A stretch of DNA of 24,358 bases from an uncultured Acetatifactor sp. (GCA_910585615.1 CAJUFO010000067.1:1-24358), one strand, 5' to 3'. Positions 1 to 8,240 are shown, counted from the stretch's first letter. Made by a program: numbers and translations. Notes: a model not told the origin generated them from the sequence alone.

Positions 1-49
1 CCATAAAATGGGAGGTTTTTTTACGAAATATTTTTTGAGCGTCAAAGCT

Positions 50-65
50 GTTGCAGGAATGCAAC
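50..65. repeat. Short perfect inverted repeat in the leader upstream of the ABC ATPase gene
   Basis: GTTGCA and TGCAAC form a perfect 6-bp inverted repeat around a GGAA tetraloop (GNRA type), about 100 bases upstream of the ABC ATPase start. It could be an RNA hairpin in the leader or a small operator. No convincing promoter is seen in bases 1-164; the stretch is otherwise AT-rich and holds no supported gene. Confidence 0.3.
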
Positions 66-164
66 TTAACGGCGAAAAAACGCAGCTCACCGCCAACGGC
101 TTGCAAAGGGCGCTCTTTTATGCTTTCCTATGAGTACAGAAGCAAACAGACAGGAGGAGACGAT

Positions 165-1505
165 ATGGAACCGGTCATAAAAGTCAGCGGGCTCAAAAAA
201 CACTTCCACCAGGTCAAAGCGGTGGACGGCATCGATTTTCAGGTGGAGCAGGGGGAGCTGTTCGGCTTCCTGGGGGTGAACGGCGCGGGGAAGTCCACCA
301 CCATCAATATGCTGTGCACCCTGCTGGCACCCACGGCAGGGGAGGCGGCAGTCTGCGGGCACAGGCTGGGCAGGGAGGACGAGGCCATCCGGCGCCAGAT
401 TGGGGTGGTGTGGCAGAACAACTGCCTGGACAACAAGCTCACCGTCCAGGAGAACCTGACCGTCAGGGGCTCCCTGTATGGCCTGAGGGGAGGGGAGCTT
501 AAGGGCAGCATAGGCAAGGTGGGCAAGAAGCTGGGGCTCCTGCCGCTGTTCGGCAGGCGCTACGAGCATCTCTCCGGAGGGCAGAAGCGGCGCTGCGAGA
601 TTGGGGCCGCCCTGGTGAACACGCCCCGGCTCCTGTTCCTGGACGAACCCACCACTGGGCTGGATCCCGCCACCAGACAGACGGTCTGGGAGAGCCTGGA
701 GGAGCTGCGCCAGGAAGGGGTGACCGTCTTCCTGACCACCCACTATATGGAGGAGGCAGCCCGGGCCACCCATATCGCCGTCATGGACAGCGGCCGGATC
801 CGGGAGACGGGAACGCCCTTTACGCTGAAGGAGCGCTTTGCCAGGGACAGGCTCCTGCTGGTCCCCGGGGAGGGGAAGCGCGGGGAACTGGCGGAACTCC
901 TGGCCAGGCACCGGGGGGAACCGGGCGACGGGGGAGGGAAGGAGGGCTGCCTGGCGGCGGAAGAAGCCGACAGGGGGACATTCGTGGTGACCCTGCCGGA
1001 TAGCCTGGCAGCTATCCCGATCCTCCGGGAGGCGGAGCATTGCCTCCAGGGCTTCGAGCTGGTACAGGGCTCCATGGACGACGTATTTTTGAACATATGC
1101 GTTTTCCAGGGTGACGGCCTGCGTGGTGATTGCCGTGGCGGTGTTCACCACGATTCTGGAGCCCACCGACACGGTGGAGACGGCTGTCCTGTGGCAGATT
1201 CCGGCGGTGTCCGCCCTGTGCGCCCTGACCTGCCTGATCTATCCCTGGGACAGGACATTAAGAAAGGCGGAGATGGGAATCCGCACCCTGATCCACTACC
1301 TTCTGATCAACGGGATTGTGCTGGGGGCAGGCTTCTGGTTCCACTGGTACCGGATCGACCGGATCCAGAGCGTAGCAGTCATGCTCATCACCATAGCCCT
1401 GATCTTCGCTCTGGTATCGGCCGTCACCTGGGCACAGAGGGCGGAGGAGGCGAAGCGGATGAACGAAAGGCTCAGGGAATACCAGGAGAAAAAGGCAAAG
1501 GGTGA
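165..1505 (+). CDS. ABC-2 type exporter ATP-binding protein, 3' end replaced by foreign-frame sequence
   Basis: This is the ATPase subunit of a drug or peptide exporter of the DrrA/CcmA-like type; it would power a separate membrane permease. The ATG at 165 is chosen over an upstream in-frame ATG-less extension because AGGAGGA lies at 152-158. Visible motifs are Walker A GVNGAGKST (about residues 37-45), Q-loop Gln84, LSGGQ 136-140, Walker B LLFLDE 156-161 and switch His193. The C-terminal regulatory part ends in the usual GSMDDVFLN (to residue 310, base 1094). After that the frame reads about 136 residues of Arg/Gly/Asp-rich sequence unlike the family, because the DNA there codes for a DUF3021 protein in another frame. 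No permease gene follows, so the transporter is probably not functional as encoded here. The ATPase assignment is firm; the chimeric tail is read directly from the frames. Confidence 0.85.
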   Translation: MEPVIKVSGLKKHFHQVKAVDGIDFQVEQGELFGFLGVNGAGKSTTINMLCTLLAPTAGEAAVCGHRLGREDEAIRRQIGVVWQNNCLDNKLTVQENLTVRGSLYGLRGGELKGSIGKVGKKLGLLPLFGRRYEHLSGGQKRRCEIGAALVNTPRLLFLDEPTTGLDPATRQTVWESLEELRQEGVTVFLTTHYMEEAARATHIAVMDSGRIRETGTPFTLKERFARDRLLLVPGEGKRGELAELLARHRGEPGDGGGKEGCLAAEEADRGTFVVTLPDSLAAIPILREAEHCLQGFELVQGSMDDVFLNICVFQGDGLRGDCRGGVHHDSGAHRHGGDGCPVADSGGVRPVRPDLPDLSLGQDIKKGGDGNPHPDPLPSDQRDCAGGRLLVPLVPDRPDPERSSHAHHHSPDLRSGIGRHLGTEGGGGEADERKAQGIPGEKGKG

Positions 1506-1518
1506 AATCATGGATTGA
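1093..1518 (+). pseudogene. DUF3021 membrane protein lacking its own start (fusion remnant)
   Basis: Reading from 1093 in the frame of the GTG at 1111 gives about 140 residues with four hydrophobic stretches, LIYPW and an IHYLLIN segment, and a charged ERLREYQEKKAKG tail. This matches the DUF3021 family, small four-helix membrane proteins commonly encoded beside LytTR regulators and ABC exporters. The frame is closed by a stop at 1090-1092, immediately before family-like sequence begins (AFSRVTACVV), so the native first 10-20 residues and start codon appear lost. A GTG at 1111 could give a shorter product, but no good ribosome binding site precedes it. The start lies exactly where family similarity of the upstream ATPase ends. 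Likely a deletion remnant; a functional short product cannot be excluded. Confidence 0.6.
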
Positions 1519-1543
1519 CAAGCACCCGATTTTACAGTACATT
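1515..1543 (+). promoter_or_regulatory. Candidate sigma-A promoter for the trmB operon
   Basis: A perfect -35 TTGACA (1515-1520) and a -10 TACATT (1538-1543, 4/6) are separated by 17 bases. The -35 overlaps the stop codon of the DUF3021 remnant. The trmB start lies 45 bases downstream of the -10. Confidence 0.55.
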
Positions 1544-1587
1544 TATAGTTAGAAGGAACAGAAGATTCCTGACAGGGAGTATAGGAG

Positions 1588-2238
1588 ATGAGGCTGCGCA
1601 ATATTACGGGCTCCAGGGAGGCGATTGCCGGGAGCCCTTATGTGGTGCCGGAGGCGCTGATGTGCCAGTGCCCCGGCAGATGGAGAGAGATGTTCGGAAA
1701 TGGAAATCCTATCCACATCGAAATCGGTATGGGAAAGGGGAAATTCATCCATACTATGGCTAAGGGACATCCCCACATCAACTACGTGGGCATCGAGAAA
1801 TACTCCAGCGTCCTGATTCGGGCCGTCCACAAGATGGAGGCGGAGGAGCTGCCGAACCTGAAGTTCCTGCGGATGGACGCGGAGGACATCGGGAAGGTCT
1901 TCGGAGCGGGGGAGGTGGACAGGATTTACCTGAACTTCTCTGATCCCTGGCCCAAGGACAGGCATGCCAAGCGAAGGCTCCCCTCCCGCCAGTTCCTGGC
2001 CCGCTTCCGCGTGATTTTGAAGCCTGGCAGCAGGCTGGAGTTCAAGACAGACAACAGGGAGCTGTTCGATTTCGCCCTGGAGGAGCTTTCGCCCGCGGGG
2101 TGGGCGGCCGACGAGGTCACCTATGACCTCCACAGTGACCCGCGCCTGATGGAGGGGAACGTGATGACGGAGTACGAGGAGAAGTTCTCATGTCTGGGGA
2201 ACCCTATCTGCAAGTACATCTCCCACCCCCGACCGTGA
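1588..2238 (+). CDS. trmB: tRNA (guanine-N7-)-methyltransferase
   Basis: Methylates G46 in the variable loop of tRNAs to m7G using S-adenosylmethionine; a cytoplasmic tRNA modification enzyme. The 216-residue length fits the family. Visible features are the SAM-binding EIGMGKGKF segment (residues 45-53), acidic Glu70 after strand 2, the diagnostic DPWPKDRHAKRR signature at 119-130, FKTDN around 152-156, and the C-terminal MTEYEEKF motif. AGGGAG (1574-1579) sits 8 bases before the ATG. It is the first gene of a forward run of six closely spaced genes; the thioredoxin gene starts 56 bases after its stop. Confidence 0.95.
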   Translation: MRLRNITGSREAIAGSPYVVPEALMCQCPGRWREMFGNGNPIHIEIGMGKGKFIHTMAKGHPHINYVGIEKYSSVLIRAVHKMEAEELPNLKFLRMDAEDIGKVFGAGEVDRIYLNFSDPWPKDRHAKRRLPSRQFLARFRVILKPGSRLEFKTDNRELFDFALEELSPAGWAADEVTYDLHSDPRLMEGNVMTEYEEKFSCLGNPICKYISHPRP

Positions 2239-2294
2239 GGGAGCTGTGGGCATGCGACATGGCACCGGAAAAGGTGCAGAAAAGAGGTAGAATC

Positions 2295-2615
2295 ATGGAG
2301 TACAGATTTACGGCGGACAATTTCGACAAAGAGGTATTGGAGGCCAGCGAGCCCGTGCTGGTGGACTTCTATGCGGACTGGTGCAATCCCTGCAGGATGA
2401 TGGGCCCGGTGGTGGCCAAGATGGCGGAGGCCTTTGAGGGGCGGCTCAAGGTCGGGAAATGCAATATCGACGAAAATATGCAGTTAGCCCAGACTTACCG
2501 CATCTCCAGCATCCCGGCCTTCGTGGTCTTCAAGGGCGGCAAGCCTGTGGCCAACTATGTGGGCGCCATGTCGGCGGCGGATTTCCAGGCAAAGATTGAG
2601 CAGGTGCTGGCGTAA
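2295..2615 (+). CDS. Thioredoxin with a CNPC active site
   Basis: A 106-residue single-domain thioredoxin, expected to act as a cytoplasmic dithiol-disulfide oxidoreductase. The active site reads WCNPC at residues 29-33, where the usual thioredoxin is WCGPC. The cis-proline loop (SSIPAF, Pro74) and the FKGGKPV strand are intact. The ATG at 2295 was chosen over an upstream in-frame ATG at 2190 because AGAGGT (about 2283-2288) precedes it, the domain begins here, and the 2190 start would overlap trmB. The next gene starts one base after the stop, implying co-transcription and probable translational coupling. No thioredoxin reductase is encoded nearby. Whether the Asn changes redox potential or partner choice cannot be told from sequence. 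Confidence 0.92.
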   Translation: MEYRFTADNFDKEVLEASEPVLVDFYADWCNPCRMMGPVVAKMAEAFEGRLKVGKCNIDENMQLAQTYRISSIPAFVVFKGGKPVANYVGAMSAADFQAKIEQVLA

Positions 2616-2616
2616 G

Positions 2617-3492
2617 ATGAGCAGAGAGAACATGGTATATGAGGGGAAGAGGACGCTGGCGTGCATCGTGGCATCGCTGATGTACGCCATCGGCGTGAAC
2701 CTGTTCGTGGTGCCCGCCCAGTTGTATTCGGGCGGGCTCATGGGCATCTGCCAGGTGATCAGGACGCTGCTGGTGGAATATCTGCACATGAATTTCCACA
2801 GCTTCGACATCGCGGGTATCATCTATTATATCATCAATGTGCCCATCTTCATCATCGCCTTTACCAGGATGGGCCGGAAGTTCTTCGCGAAGACTCTGGT
2901 CACCGTCACGGCCATGACGGTGTTTTTGTCTGTGGTGCCCATCGTGCAGGTGGTGGACGATACCGTGGCGGCCTGCGTGGTGGGAGGCATCATATCCGGC
3001 GCCGGAATCGGTATCATCCTGCGGATGGCGTCCTCCGGCGGCGGCCTGGACGTGGTGGGCGTGCTGCTCACCAAGTGGCGGCGGGACTTCAGCGTGGGAA
3101 AGGTGTACCTGATTGTGAATCTGTCCCTGTACATCATCTGCCTTTTCCTGTTCGACATTGAGATCGTGGTGTACTCCGTAATCTTCGCCTCGGTGCATTC
3201 CCTGGCCATAGACAAGGTACATATCCAGAACATCAACGTGGAGGCCAATATCATCACCAAGCTGAACAACGTGGATCTGGAGAAGGCGATTATGGAGGAG
3301 ATTGGCAGGGGCCTTACCAAGTGGACGACCTTGGGGGCCTATACTTACGAGCAGTCCCACATGCTCTACATCACCCTGTCCAAGTACGAGGTGTCCAGGC
3401 TCAAGGCTGTGGTGCACAAGTACGATCCTAATGCGTTCATCGTGATCAACGAGGGCGTGACGGTGGACGGGAATTTCCTGAAGAAGCTGTGA
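2617..3492 (+). CDS. YitT family membrane protein with C-terminal DUF2179 domain
   Basis: A 291-residue integral membrane protein of the YitT/DUF161 family. The N-terminal about 190 residues contain five or six hydrophobic helices with the family's conserved loops (VPAQLYSGGLMG near residue 30; SGGGLDVVG near 150). The C-terminal about 100 residues form a soluble DUF2179 domain. Its molecular function is not established; transport or membrane regulation is usually supposed. The ATG at 2617 is one base after the thioredoxin stop; a second in-frame ATG at 2632 is possible. It sits in the middle of the six-gene run, six bases before the polyphosphate polymerase-like gene. Confidence 0.9.
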   Translation: MSRENMVYEGKRTLACIVASLMYAIGVNLFVVPAQLYSGGLMGICQVIRTLLVEYLHMNFHSFDIAGIIYYIINVPIFIIAFTRMGRKFFAKTLVTVTAMTVFLSVVPIVQVVDDTVAACVVGGIISGAGIGIILRMASSGGGLDVVGVLLTKWRRDFSVGKVYLIVNLSLYIICLFLFDIEIVVYSVIFASVHSLAIDKVHIQNINVEANIITKLNNVDLEKAIMEEIGRGLTKWTTLGAYTYEQSHMLYITLSKYEVSRLKAVVHKYDPNAFIVINEGVTVDGNFLKKL

Positions 3493-3498
3493 GGAACA

Positions 3499-4218
3499 AT
3501 GGGAGAGGCCGTGGATGCAAGATACCGGAATGAGATAAAATATGTATGTTCGGAACGGCAGATAGCCCTGATAGAGGAGAGAATCAGGGCTATCTGCCAA
3601 AAGGATGTCCATGCGGGGGAAGCTGAGCTTTACACGGTGCGCAGCGTCTATCTGGACGACTTCGACAATACCTGCTTTTATGAGAATGAGGATGGTACGG
3701 ATCCCAGGGAGAAGTACCGAATCAGGATCTATAACGCGGATACAGGCTATATCCTGCTGGAATCCAAGCAGAAAAAGAAGGGAAGGACCCATAAGGACAG
3801 TTGTCGGCTGACACTGGGACAATGTCAGGCGATTCTGGACGGGAGCCTCAGTTGGATGCTGGCGGAGGAGGGAAACTTAGGGCCTGACCAGAGGAAGCTG
3901 ATGAACCGATTTTTTCTGCAATATAGCACACGGCCTCTCCGGGCTAAGGTAATCGTAGAGTATGAGAGGGTTCCATATGTCTATCAGACAGGAAATGTGA
4001 GGATTACCTTTGACCGCAACATTTCCGGCTCCAGGCAGATACAAGATTTCCTGAAGCCCAGACTGGCGCTTCGCCCCGTGATGCCAAAGGGGGAGCATAT
4101 CCTGGAGGTGAAATATGACGAGCTGATGCCGGATTATCTTTATAATGTCATGCAGCTAGGAGAATTGCAGCAGACGGCTTATTCCAAATATTATACTTGC
4201 AGGAGATTTTGCGGATAA
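3499..4218 (+). CDS. VTC-domain (polyphosphate polymerase domain) protein
   Basis: A 239-residue protein consisting of one VTC domain, the tunnel-shaped CYTH-like fold that in yeast Vtc4 polymerises ATP gamma-phosphate into polyphosphate. The basic and acidic residues that line such tunnels are present: RNEIKY (Lys14), RSVYLDD (48-54), KYRIRIYN (72-79), LESKQKKKG (87-95), RAKVIVEYER (148-157), RITFDRN (168-174), ILEVKYDE (201-208) and SKYYTCR (229-235). GAGGA at 3491-3495, overlapping the upstream stop, is the ribosome binding site. It is followed at 28 bases by a DUF4956 membrane protein and then a CotH-kinase protein, a trio that recurs in Clostridia. The domain is clear. Actual polyphosphate synthesis by this bacterial subgroup is inference; another nucleotide-phosphate reaction is possible. 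Confidence 0.88.
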   Translation: MGEAVDARYRNEIKYVCSERQIALIEERIRAICQKDVHAGEAELYTVRSVYLDDFDNTCFYENEDGTDPREKYRIRIYNADTGYILLESKQKKKGRTHKDSCRLTLGQCQAILDGSLSWMLAEEGNLGPDQRKLMNRFFLQYSTRPLRAKVIVEYERVPYVYQTGNVRITFDRNISGSRQIQDFLKPRLALRPVMPKGEHILEVKYDELMPDYLYNVMQLGELQQTAYSKYYTCRRFCG

Positions 4219-4246
4219 GGCTCCGGATAAGAAAGAGAGGTAACAG

Positions 4247-4921
4247 GTGGGTTTTCAGGATGTATTAAAGAAATCGTTTTTGGAGGGGTTTTCTTCCGCG
4301 GAGCTTTCCACGGCTTCCATCATGGTATCGATGCTGGTGGCCGGCGCCATCGGGTTTTATATTTTCGGAGTGTACAGAGTCTCTTCCAGAAAGGCTTTTT
4401 ATTCCAAGAATTTTAATATATCGCTTGTGGCCCTGACGGTGATTACGGCGGGAATCATCTTATCCATCCAGTCCAGCGTGGTCATCTCCCTGGGGATGGT
4501 AGGCGCGCTGTCCATTGTGCGATTCAGGACGGCAATCAAGGATCCCATGGACCTGGTATTTCTGTTCTGGTCCCTTTCCGTGGGAATCATCTGTGGAGCG
4601 GGACTGTTCGAGGTGGCCATCATTATGTCCGTCTTGATTACGGCAATCGTGTTCCTGCTGGAGCGGCTGCCGATGAAGAGGGAATCCATGCTTTTGCTGG
4701 TGAACGCTCTGAGCCCTGATGCGGAGGAGCCCTTAAAACAGATCTTGGGGAAATATGCGAAAGCTTACCGGGTCAAATCGCGCAATCTGACGGCAGGCGG
4801 TCTGGATATGATTGTGGAGCTCCAAATTGACGATGGGGCGGCTCTGGTCAGGGACGTGGGGGGCATCGACAAGATAGTGTCGGTAACATTGCTGTCCCAT
4901 GACGGGGAAGTGACCTATTGA
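4247..4921 (+). CDS. DUF4956 integral membrane protein
   Basis: A 224-residue protein with about four predicted membrane helices in its first 140 residues and a soluble C-terminal domain of about 80 residues. The loop GMVGALSIVRFRTAIKDP is the hallmark of DUF4956. The GTG start at 4247 follows AGAGAGG (4234-4240) by six bases. Function is unknown. Its position between the polyphosphate polymerase-like gene and the CotH gene suggests it anchors the polymerase at the membrane or passes its product across; this is inference from context only. The gene is complete. Confidence 0.85.
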   Translation: MGFQDVLKKSFLEGFSSAELSTASIMVSMLVAGAIGFYIFGVYRVSSRKAFYSKNFNISLVALTVITAGIILSIQSSVVISLGMVGALSIVRFRTAIKDPMDLVFLFWSLSVGIICGAGLFEVAIIMSVLITAIVFLLERLPMKRESMLLLVNALSPDAEEPLKQILGKYAKAYRVKSRNLTAGGLDMIVELQIDDGAALVRDVGGIDKIVSVTLLSHDGEVTY

Positions 4922-4946
4922 CCGGCTGGGAGAATGGATTTGGCAT

Positions 4947-6632
4947 TTGCGGAAAGCGCGGTTGGAAAGGGGCCGGGAAAAAGTGTCTAGGAGATATCGG
5001 GAGGCTGTAAGGCTGTCCGTGATAGGAGTGCTCTGCATCGTCGTGATAGCGGGCATGAAAGCGGTGGAATGGGGAGAGCGCCGGGCCTTTGGCGCGAATC
5101 AGATTATGGGAATCACACTGGTGGAGGACGAGTCCGTCCTGGAGGACAAAGAAAAGCTGCCCTGGGGACAGAATCCGGGAGTATGCTATGAGGAGGTCCC
5201 CCTTCCCTTTGACCAGGAGGGAGTTCTGTATCTGGCCCAGAGCCCGGAGGAAGAATGGACAGGAAGGCTGTCCGCCGCGTCTAAGTCCTATCGCCTGTAT
5301 GCGCCCCAGGACGGATATTGGGAGCATAAGCAGGACGCAATCAGGGAAAGCCACGGTTTTGTATTGTGGCTGGTGGGCGAGGAATGCTATTATGAGATGG
5401 AGCTGGTGGTATCGGGGATGCCTGTCGTCTCCATACAGACCTCCCGCGGCGAAGAAGCGAGCCGGGATTTGGAACCGGGAGAAATAGAGGATCCGGACAT
5501 CGGATATTTCGAGCCGGATGTGGTATATTACGGTACAATAGATGTGTTCAATCCGGGGGTAAATACCGGGAAATATGAGATTCTGCAGTCCCATGTGCGC
5601 TACCACCACAAAGGCGCCACATCGCTGGTCTTTGATAAAAAGAGCTATTCGCTGAGCCTGCAGGATCATAGAGAGCAGAATATAGACGTATCGCTGCTGG
5701 GCATGCGCAGGGACAATAAGTGGAAGCTGAATGCCATGTTCAACGATCCCAACCGGATACGCGAGATGACGGCATCCCAGATTTGGGAAGAATTTGACGC
5801 GGCATACCTTTCCGTGAATGAGGCCGGGCTCCGTATGGAGTATGTGGAGCTTATTTTAGACGGCCAGTATCAGGGGATATATGGCCTCATGGAACCGATA
5901 GACGAGAAAAAGCTGGACTTAGACAGGAATGACGTCCTGTATAAGGTCTGCGATTGGATGGTCCCCACGGATGAGGAGATTATGGTATCCGTGGAAATGC
6001 AGTGGAAGCTGCAGTATCCGATTCGTATCCGTTATCCGGACACGATTTCGGATTTCGCTGTGGCCTGGTCTTACGTGAGGGACTATCTGGACACCTTTTA
6101 CAGGGGCCAGGAGCTGTCCTATGAGGAGCTTGCCGCGAGGGTTGACTTGGGGAATATAGCCGACAAGCAGATGTTCGTCATGGTCACCAGCGCGGAAGAC
6201 AATTTTTTTAAAAACACATATCTGGTAGCCAGGGTAGACGCTCAGGGGGAATATGTGATGTATCAGGTGCCCTGGGATCTGGACATGACATTCGGAAGCA
6301 AATTTGATGGTTACCAGCCCAATTTCCGTGGAGTCGAGCCTGACCATACCGTAGAATACAGAGAGCAGGTCATGGATGCGCTGCTGGAGGCCGCTCCGGA
6401 GGAAGCGGGAGAGTTCCTCATGGACCGATGGGGCAGGTATCGGGAGAGCTTCCTTGCCACAGAGCATATCCTGAAGCTTATGACAGACAATCGGGATTAT
6501 CTCGTGGCGACAGGAGCCGCGCTGCGCGAACAGGAGCGTTGGCCCGATGAAGAGATAAGCATGGACATCGAAGAGCTGCTGGACTACCAGACAAGGCGGA
6601 TGGAATGGCTGGATGGGTACTTTGGCAGATGA
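4947..6632 (+). CDS. CotH kinase family protein, membrane anchored
   Basis: A protein of up to 561 residues with a basic N-terminus and one N-terminal hydrophobic helix (LSVIGVLCIVVIAGM), so most of it should be outside the cell. The CotH domain covers roughly residues 195-560: KKSYSLSLQ, the LLGMRRDNKWKLNAMF block, RIREMTAS, ILDGQYQGIYGLMEPID, a YLVAR strand and the acidic VPWDLDMTFG motif near residues 439-448, which in CotH supplies the metal-binding aspartates. Known CotH is an atypical protein kinase that phosphorylates spore-coat proteins. Start choice is uncertain: TTG at 4947 is the earliest standard start, but GTG at 4983 has a better ribosome binding site (AAAGGGG, 4966-4972) and would give 549 residues. 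Last gene of the operon, followed by a strong terminator. Substrate unknown. Confidence 0.85.
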   Translation: MRKARLERGREKVSRRYREAVRLSVIGVLCIVVIAGMKAVEWGERRAFGANQIMGITLVEDESVLEDKEKLPWGQNPGVCYEEVPLPFDQEGVLYLAQSPEEEWTGRLSAASKSYRLYAPQDGYWEHKQDAIRESHGFVLWLVGEECYYEMELVVSGMPVVSIQTSRGEEASRDLEPGEIEDPDIGYFEPDVVYYGTIDVFNPGVNTGKYEILQSHVRYHHKGATSLVFDKKSYSLSLQDHREQNIDVSLLGMRRDNKWKLNAMFNDPNRIREMTASQIWEEFDAAYLSVNEAGLRMEYVELILDGQYQGIYGLMEPIDEKKLDLDRNDVLYKVCDWMVPTDEEIMVSVEMQWKLQYPIRIRYPDTISDFAVAWSYVRDYLDTFYRGQELSYEELAARVDLGNIADKQMFVMVTSAEDNFFKNTYLVARVDAQGEYVMYQVPWDLDMTFGSKFDGYQPNFRGVEPDHTVEYREQVMDALLEAAPEEAGEFLMDRWGRYRESFLATEHILKLMTDNRDYLVATGAALREQERWPDEEISMDIEELLDYQTRRMEWLDGYFGR

Positions 6633-6654
6633 AAGGGAAAGCCATCTGCGGTGT

Positions 6655-6690
6655 AAACGGGATGCCGAAGAAAAGGGCGGCATCCCGTTT
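6655..6690. terminator. Bidirectional intrinsic terminator between convergent genes
   Basis: A perfect 13-bp stem (AAACGGGATGCCG at 6655-6667 pairing with CGGCATCCCGTTT at 6678-6690) encloses a 10-base loop and is followed by a T on the plus strand. It lies between the end of the CotH gene (6632) and the end of the minus-strand UPF0371 gene (6699). It can serve both, although the U-tract on either side is short. Confidence 0.8.
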
Positions 6691-6698
6691 TGGCGCTA

Positions 6699-8174
6699 TC
6701 AGTATTTCTTCCGGGCGGTCTGGATCGGCTCGCTGGTCAGATCCATCCCCAGCTTCTTGTAGATCTTGATGTCCACCTCGGAGAGCATCACCGAGGTATG
6801 CACCTGGCAGCCCCGGAGGTTCGGGAGCTGCTCCAGGGAGCGCCTGGCATTGTCGTCATGGCAGGCCTCCAGGGACAGGGCAATCAGCACCTCGTCCGTG
6901 TGGAGCCTGGGATTCTTCCCGCCCAGGTAGCGCACCTTCAGATTCTGGATGGGCTCGATGGCCTCGGGCTTGATCAGCTTCGTATCATGCTCCACTCCCG
7001 CCAGGTATTTCAGGGCGTTCAGCAGCAGCGCCGCGGAGGCCCCCAGGAAGTCCGAGGTCTTGGAGGTGATGATGCGCCCGTCCGCCAGCTCGATGGCCGC
7101 GGTGGGCACCCCCAGCTCCTCCGCCCGCTCCCTGGCGGCCACGGTGACCTTCCTGTCCGCGGCGGTGATTTTGGCCTGCTTCATCAGCAGCTCTATCTTG
7201 TAGACCTCTGTCTCGGGGCCCCCCTCCCGCACCACCTTGTTCAGGGAGGCGTAGTACCGGCGGATGATCTCCATCCGGGAGGCCTCGCAGCAGGCCTCGT
7301 CGTCTATGATGCAGTTTCCCGCCATGTTCACCCCCATGTCCGTGGGGGATTTGTAGGGGTTCTCCCCATAGATGCCCTCGAAGATGGCGTTCAGCACTGG
7401 GAAGATTTCGATATCCCGATTATAATTTACCGTGGTCTCGCCATAGGCCTCCAGGTGGAAGGGGTCTATCATGTTCACGTCGTTCAAATCCGCGGTGGCG
7501 GCCTCGTAGGCCAGGTTGATGGGGTGCTTTAAGGGTATGTTCCAGATGGGGAAGGTCTCGAACTTGGCGTACCCGGCCTTGGTGCCCCGAAGGTTCTCAT
7601 GGTAGAGCTGGGAGAGGCAGGTGGCCATCTTCCCGCTGCCCGGGCCCGGGGCCGTGACCACTACCAGAGGCCTGGAGGTCTCTATGTAGTCGTTCTTCCC
7701 GTAGCCGTCTTTGCTGACGATCAGGGGCACATTGGAGGGATACCCTTCGATGGTATAGTGGAGGTATACTTTGATGCCCTTCTTCTCCAGCTTGGCCTTG
7801 AACTGCTCCGCGCTGTGCTGCCCGGCGTAGTGGGTGATGACCACGCTGCCCACGTACAGGCCCCTGCCCTGGAACTCGTCCCGCAGCCGCAGCACGTCCA
7901 CGTCATAGGTTATCCCCAGGTCCCCCCGAATCTTGTTCTTCTCGATGTCGGCGGCGCTGATGACGATGACTATCTCCGCGTAGTCAGAAAGCTGCATCAG
8001 CATCCGCAGCTTGGAGTCCGGCGCGAAACCGGGAAGCACCCTGGACGCATGGAAATCGTCGAAGAGCTTGCCGCCGAATTCCAGGTAGAGCTTGTCCCCG
8101 AACTTGGCGATGCGCTCCTTGATATGCTCGGACTGCATCTTCAGGTATCTGTCATTGTCAAAACCGATTTTCAT
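6699..8174 (-). CDS. UPF0371 / DUF1846 family protein
   Basis: A 491-residue protein of the DUF1846 (UPF0371) family, widespread in Firmicutes but with no settled function. Visible features are the N-terminal KIGFDNDRYLKMQSEHI opening, a Gly-rich phosphate-binding-like loop APGPGSGK at residues 175-182 (similar to a Walker A but ending GK-Met), the conserved segment NMIDPFHLEAYGETTVNYNRDIEIFPVL, and a PTDMGVNMAG block. The ATG at 8174 is chosen over one 24 bases upstream because AGGAGG lies seven bases before it and family members begin at MKIGFD. It is the only minus-strand gene in the window, with its own promoter, and it separates the metabolic operon from the accessory region. Confidence 0.93.
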   Translation of the reverse strand: MKIGFDNDRYLKMQSEHIKERIAKFGDKLYLEFGGKLFDDFHASRVLPGFAPDSKLRMLMQLSDYAEIVIVISAADIEKNKIRGDLGITYDVDVLRLRDEFQGRGLYVGSVVITHYAGQHSAEQFKAKLEKKGIKVYLHYTIEGYPSNVPLIVSKDGYGKNDYIETSRPLVVVTAPGPGSGKMATCLSQLYHENLRGTKAGYAKFETFPIWNIPLKHPINLAYEAATADLNDVNMIDPFHLEAYGETTVNYNRDIEIFPVLNAIFEGIYGENPYKSPTDMGVNMAGNCIIDDEACCEASRMEIIRRYYASLNKVVREGGPETEVYKIELLMKQAKITAADRKVTVAARERAEELGVPTAAIELADGRIITSKTSDFLGASAALLLNALKYLAGVEHDTKLIKPEAIEPIQNLKVRYLGGKNPRLHTDEVLIALSLEACHDDNARRSLEQLPNLRGCQVHTSVMLSEVDIKIYKKLGMDLTSEPIQTARKKY

Positions 8175-8211
8175 TCTGCCGCCTCCTGATTTTTTCAAAA
8201 AATACTTTTCT

Positions 8212-8240
8212 ATTCTACCACATTTTCGGGGGGATGGGAA
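8212..8240 (-). promoter_or_regulatory. Candidate extended -10 promoter for the UPF0371 gene
   Basis: On the minus strand, -35 TTCCCA (8240 to 8235) and -10 TAGAAT (8217 to 8212) are 17 bases apart. A TG one base before the -10 gives an extended -10 element. The start codon lies about 37 bases downstream. Confidence 0.5.

Noticed and set aside
2530..3822. Minus-strand open frame of 430 codons opposite the YitT and VTC genes
   Set aside because: His/Gln/Asp-rich antisense shadow of strongly supported genes with no domain or expression signals.
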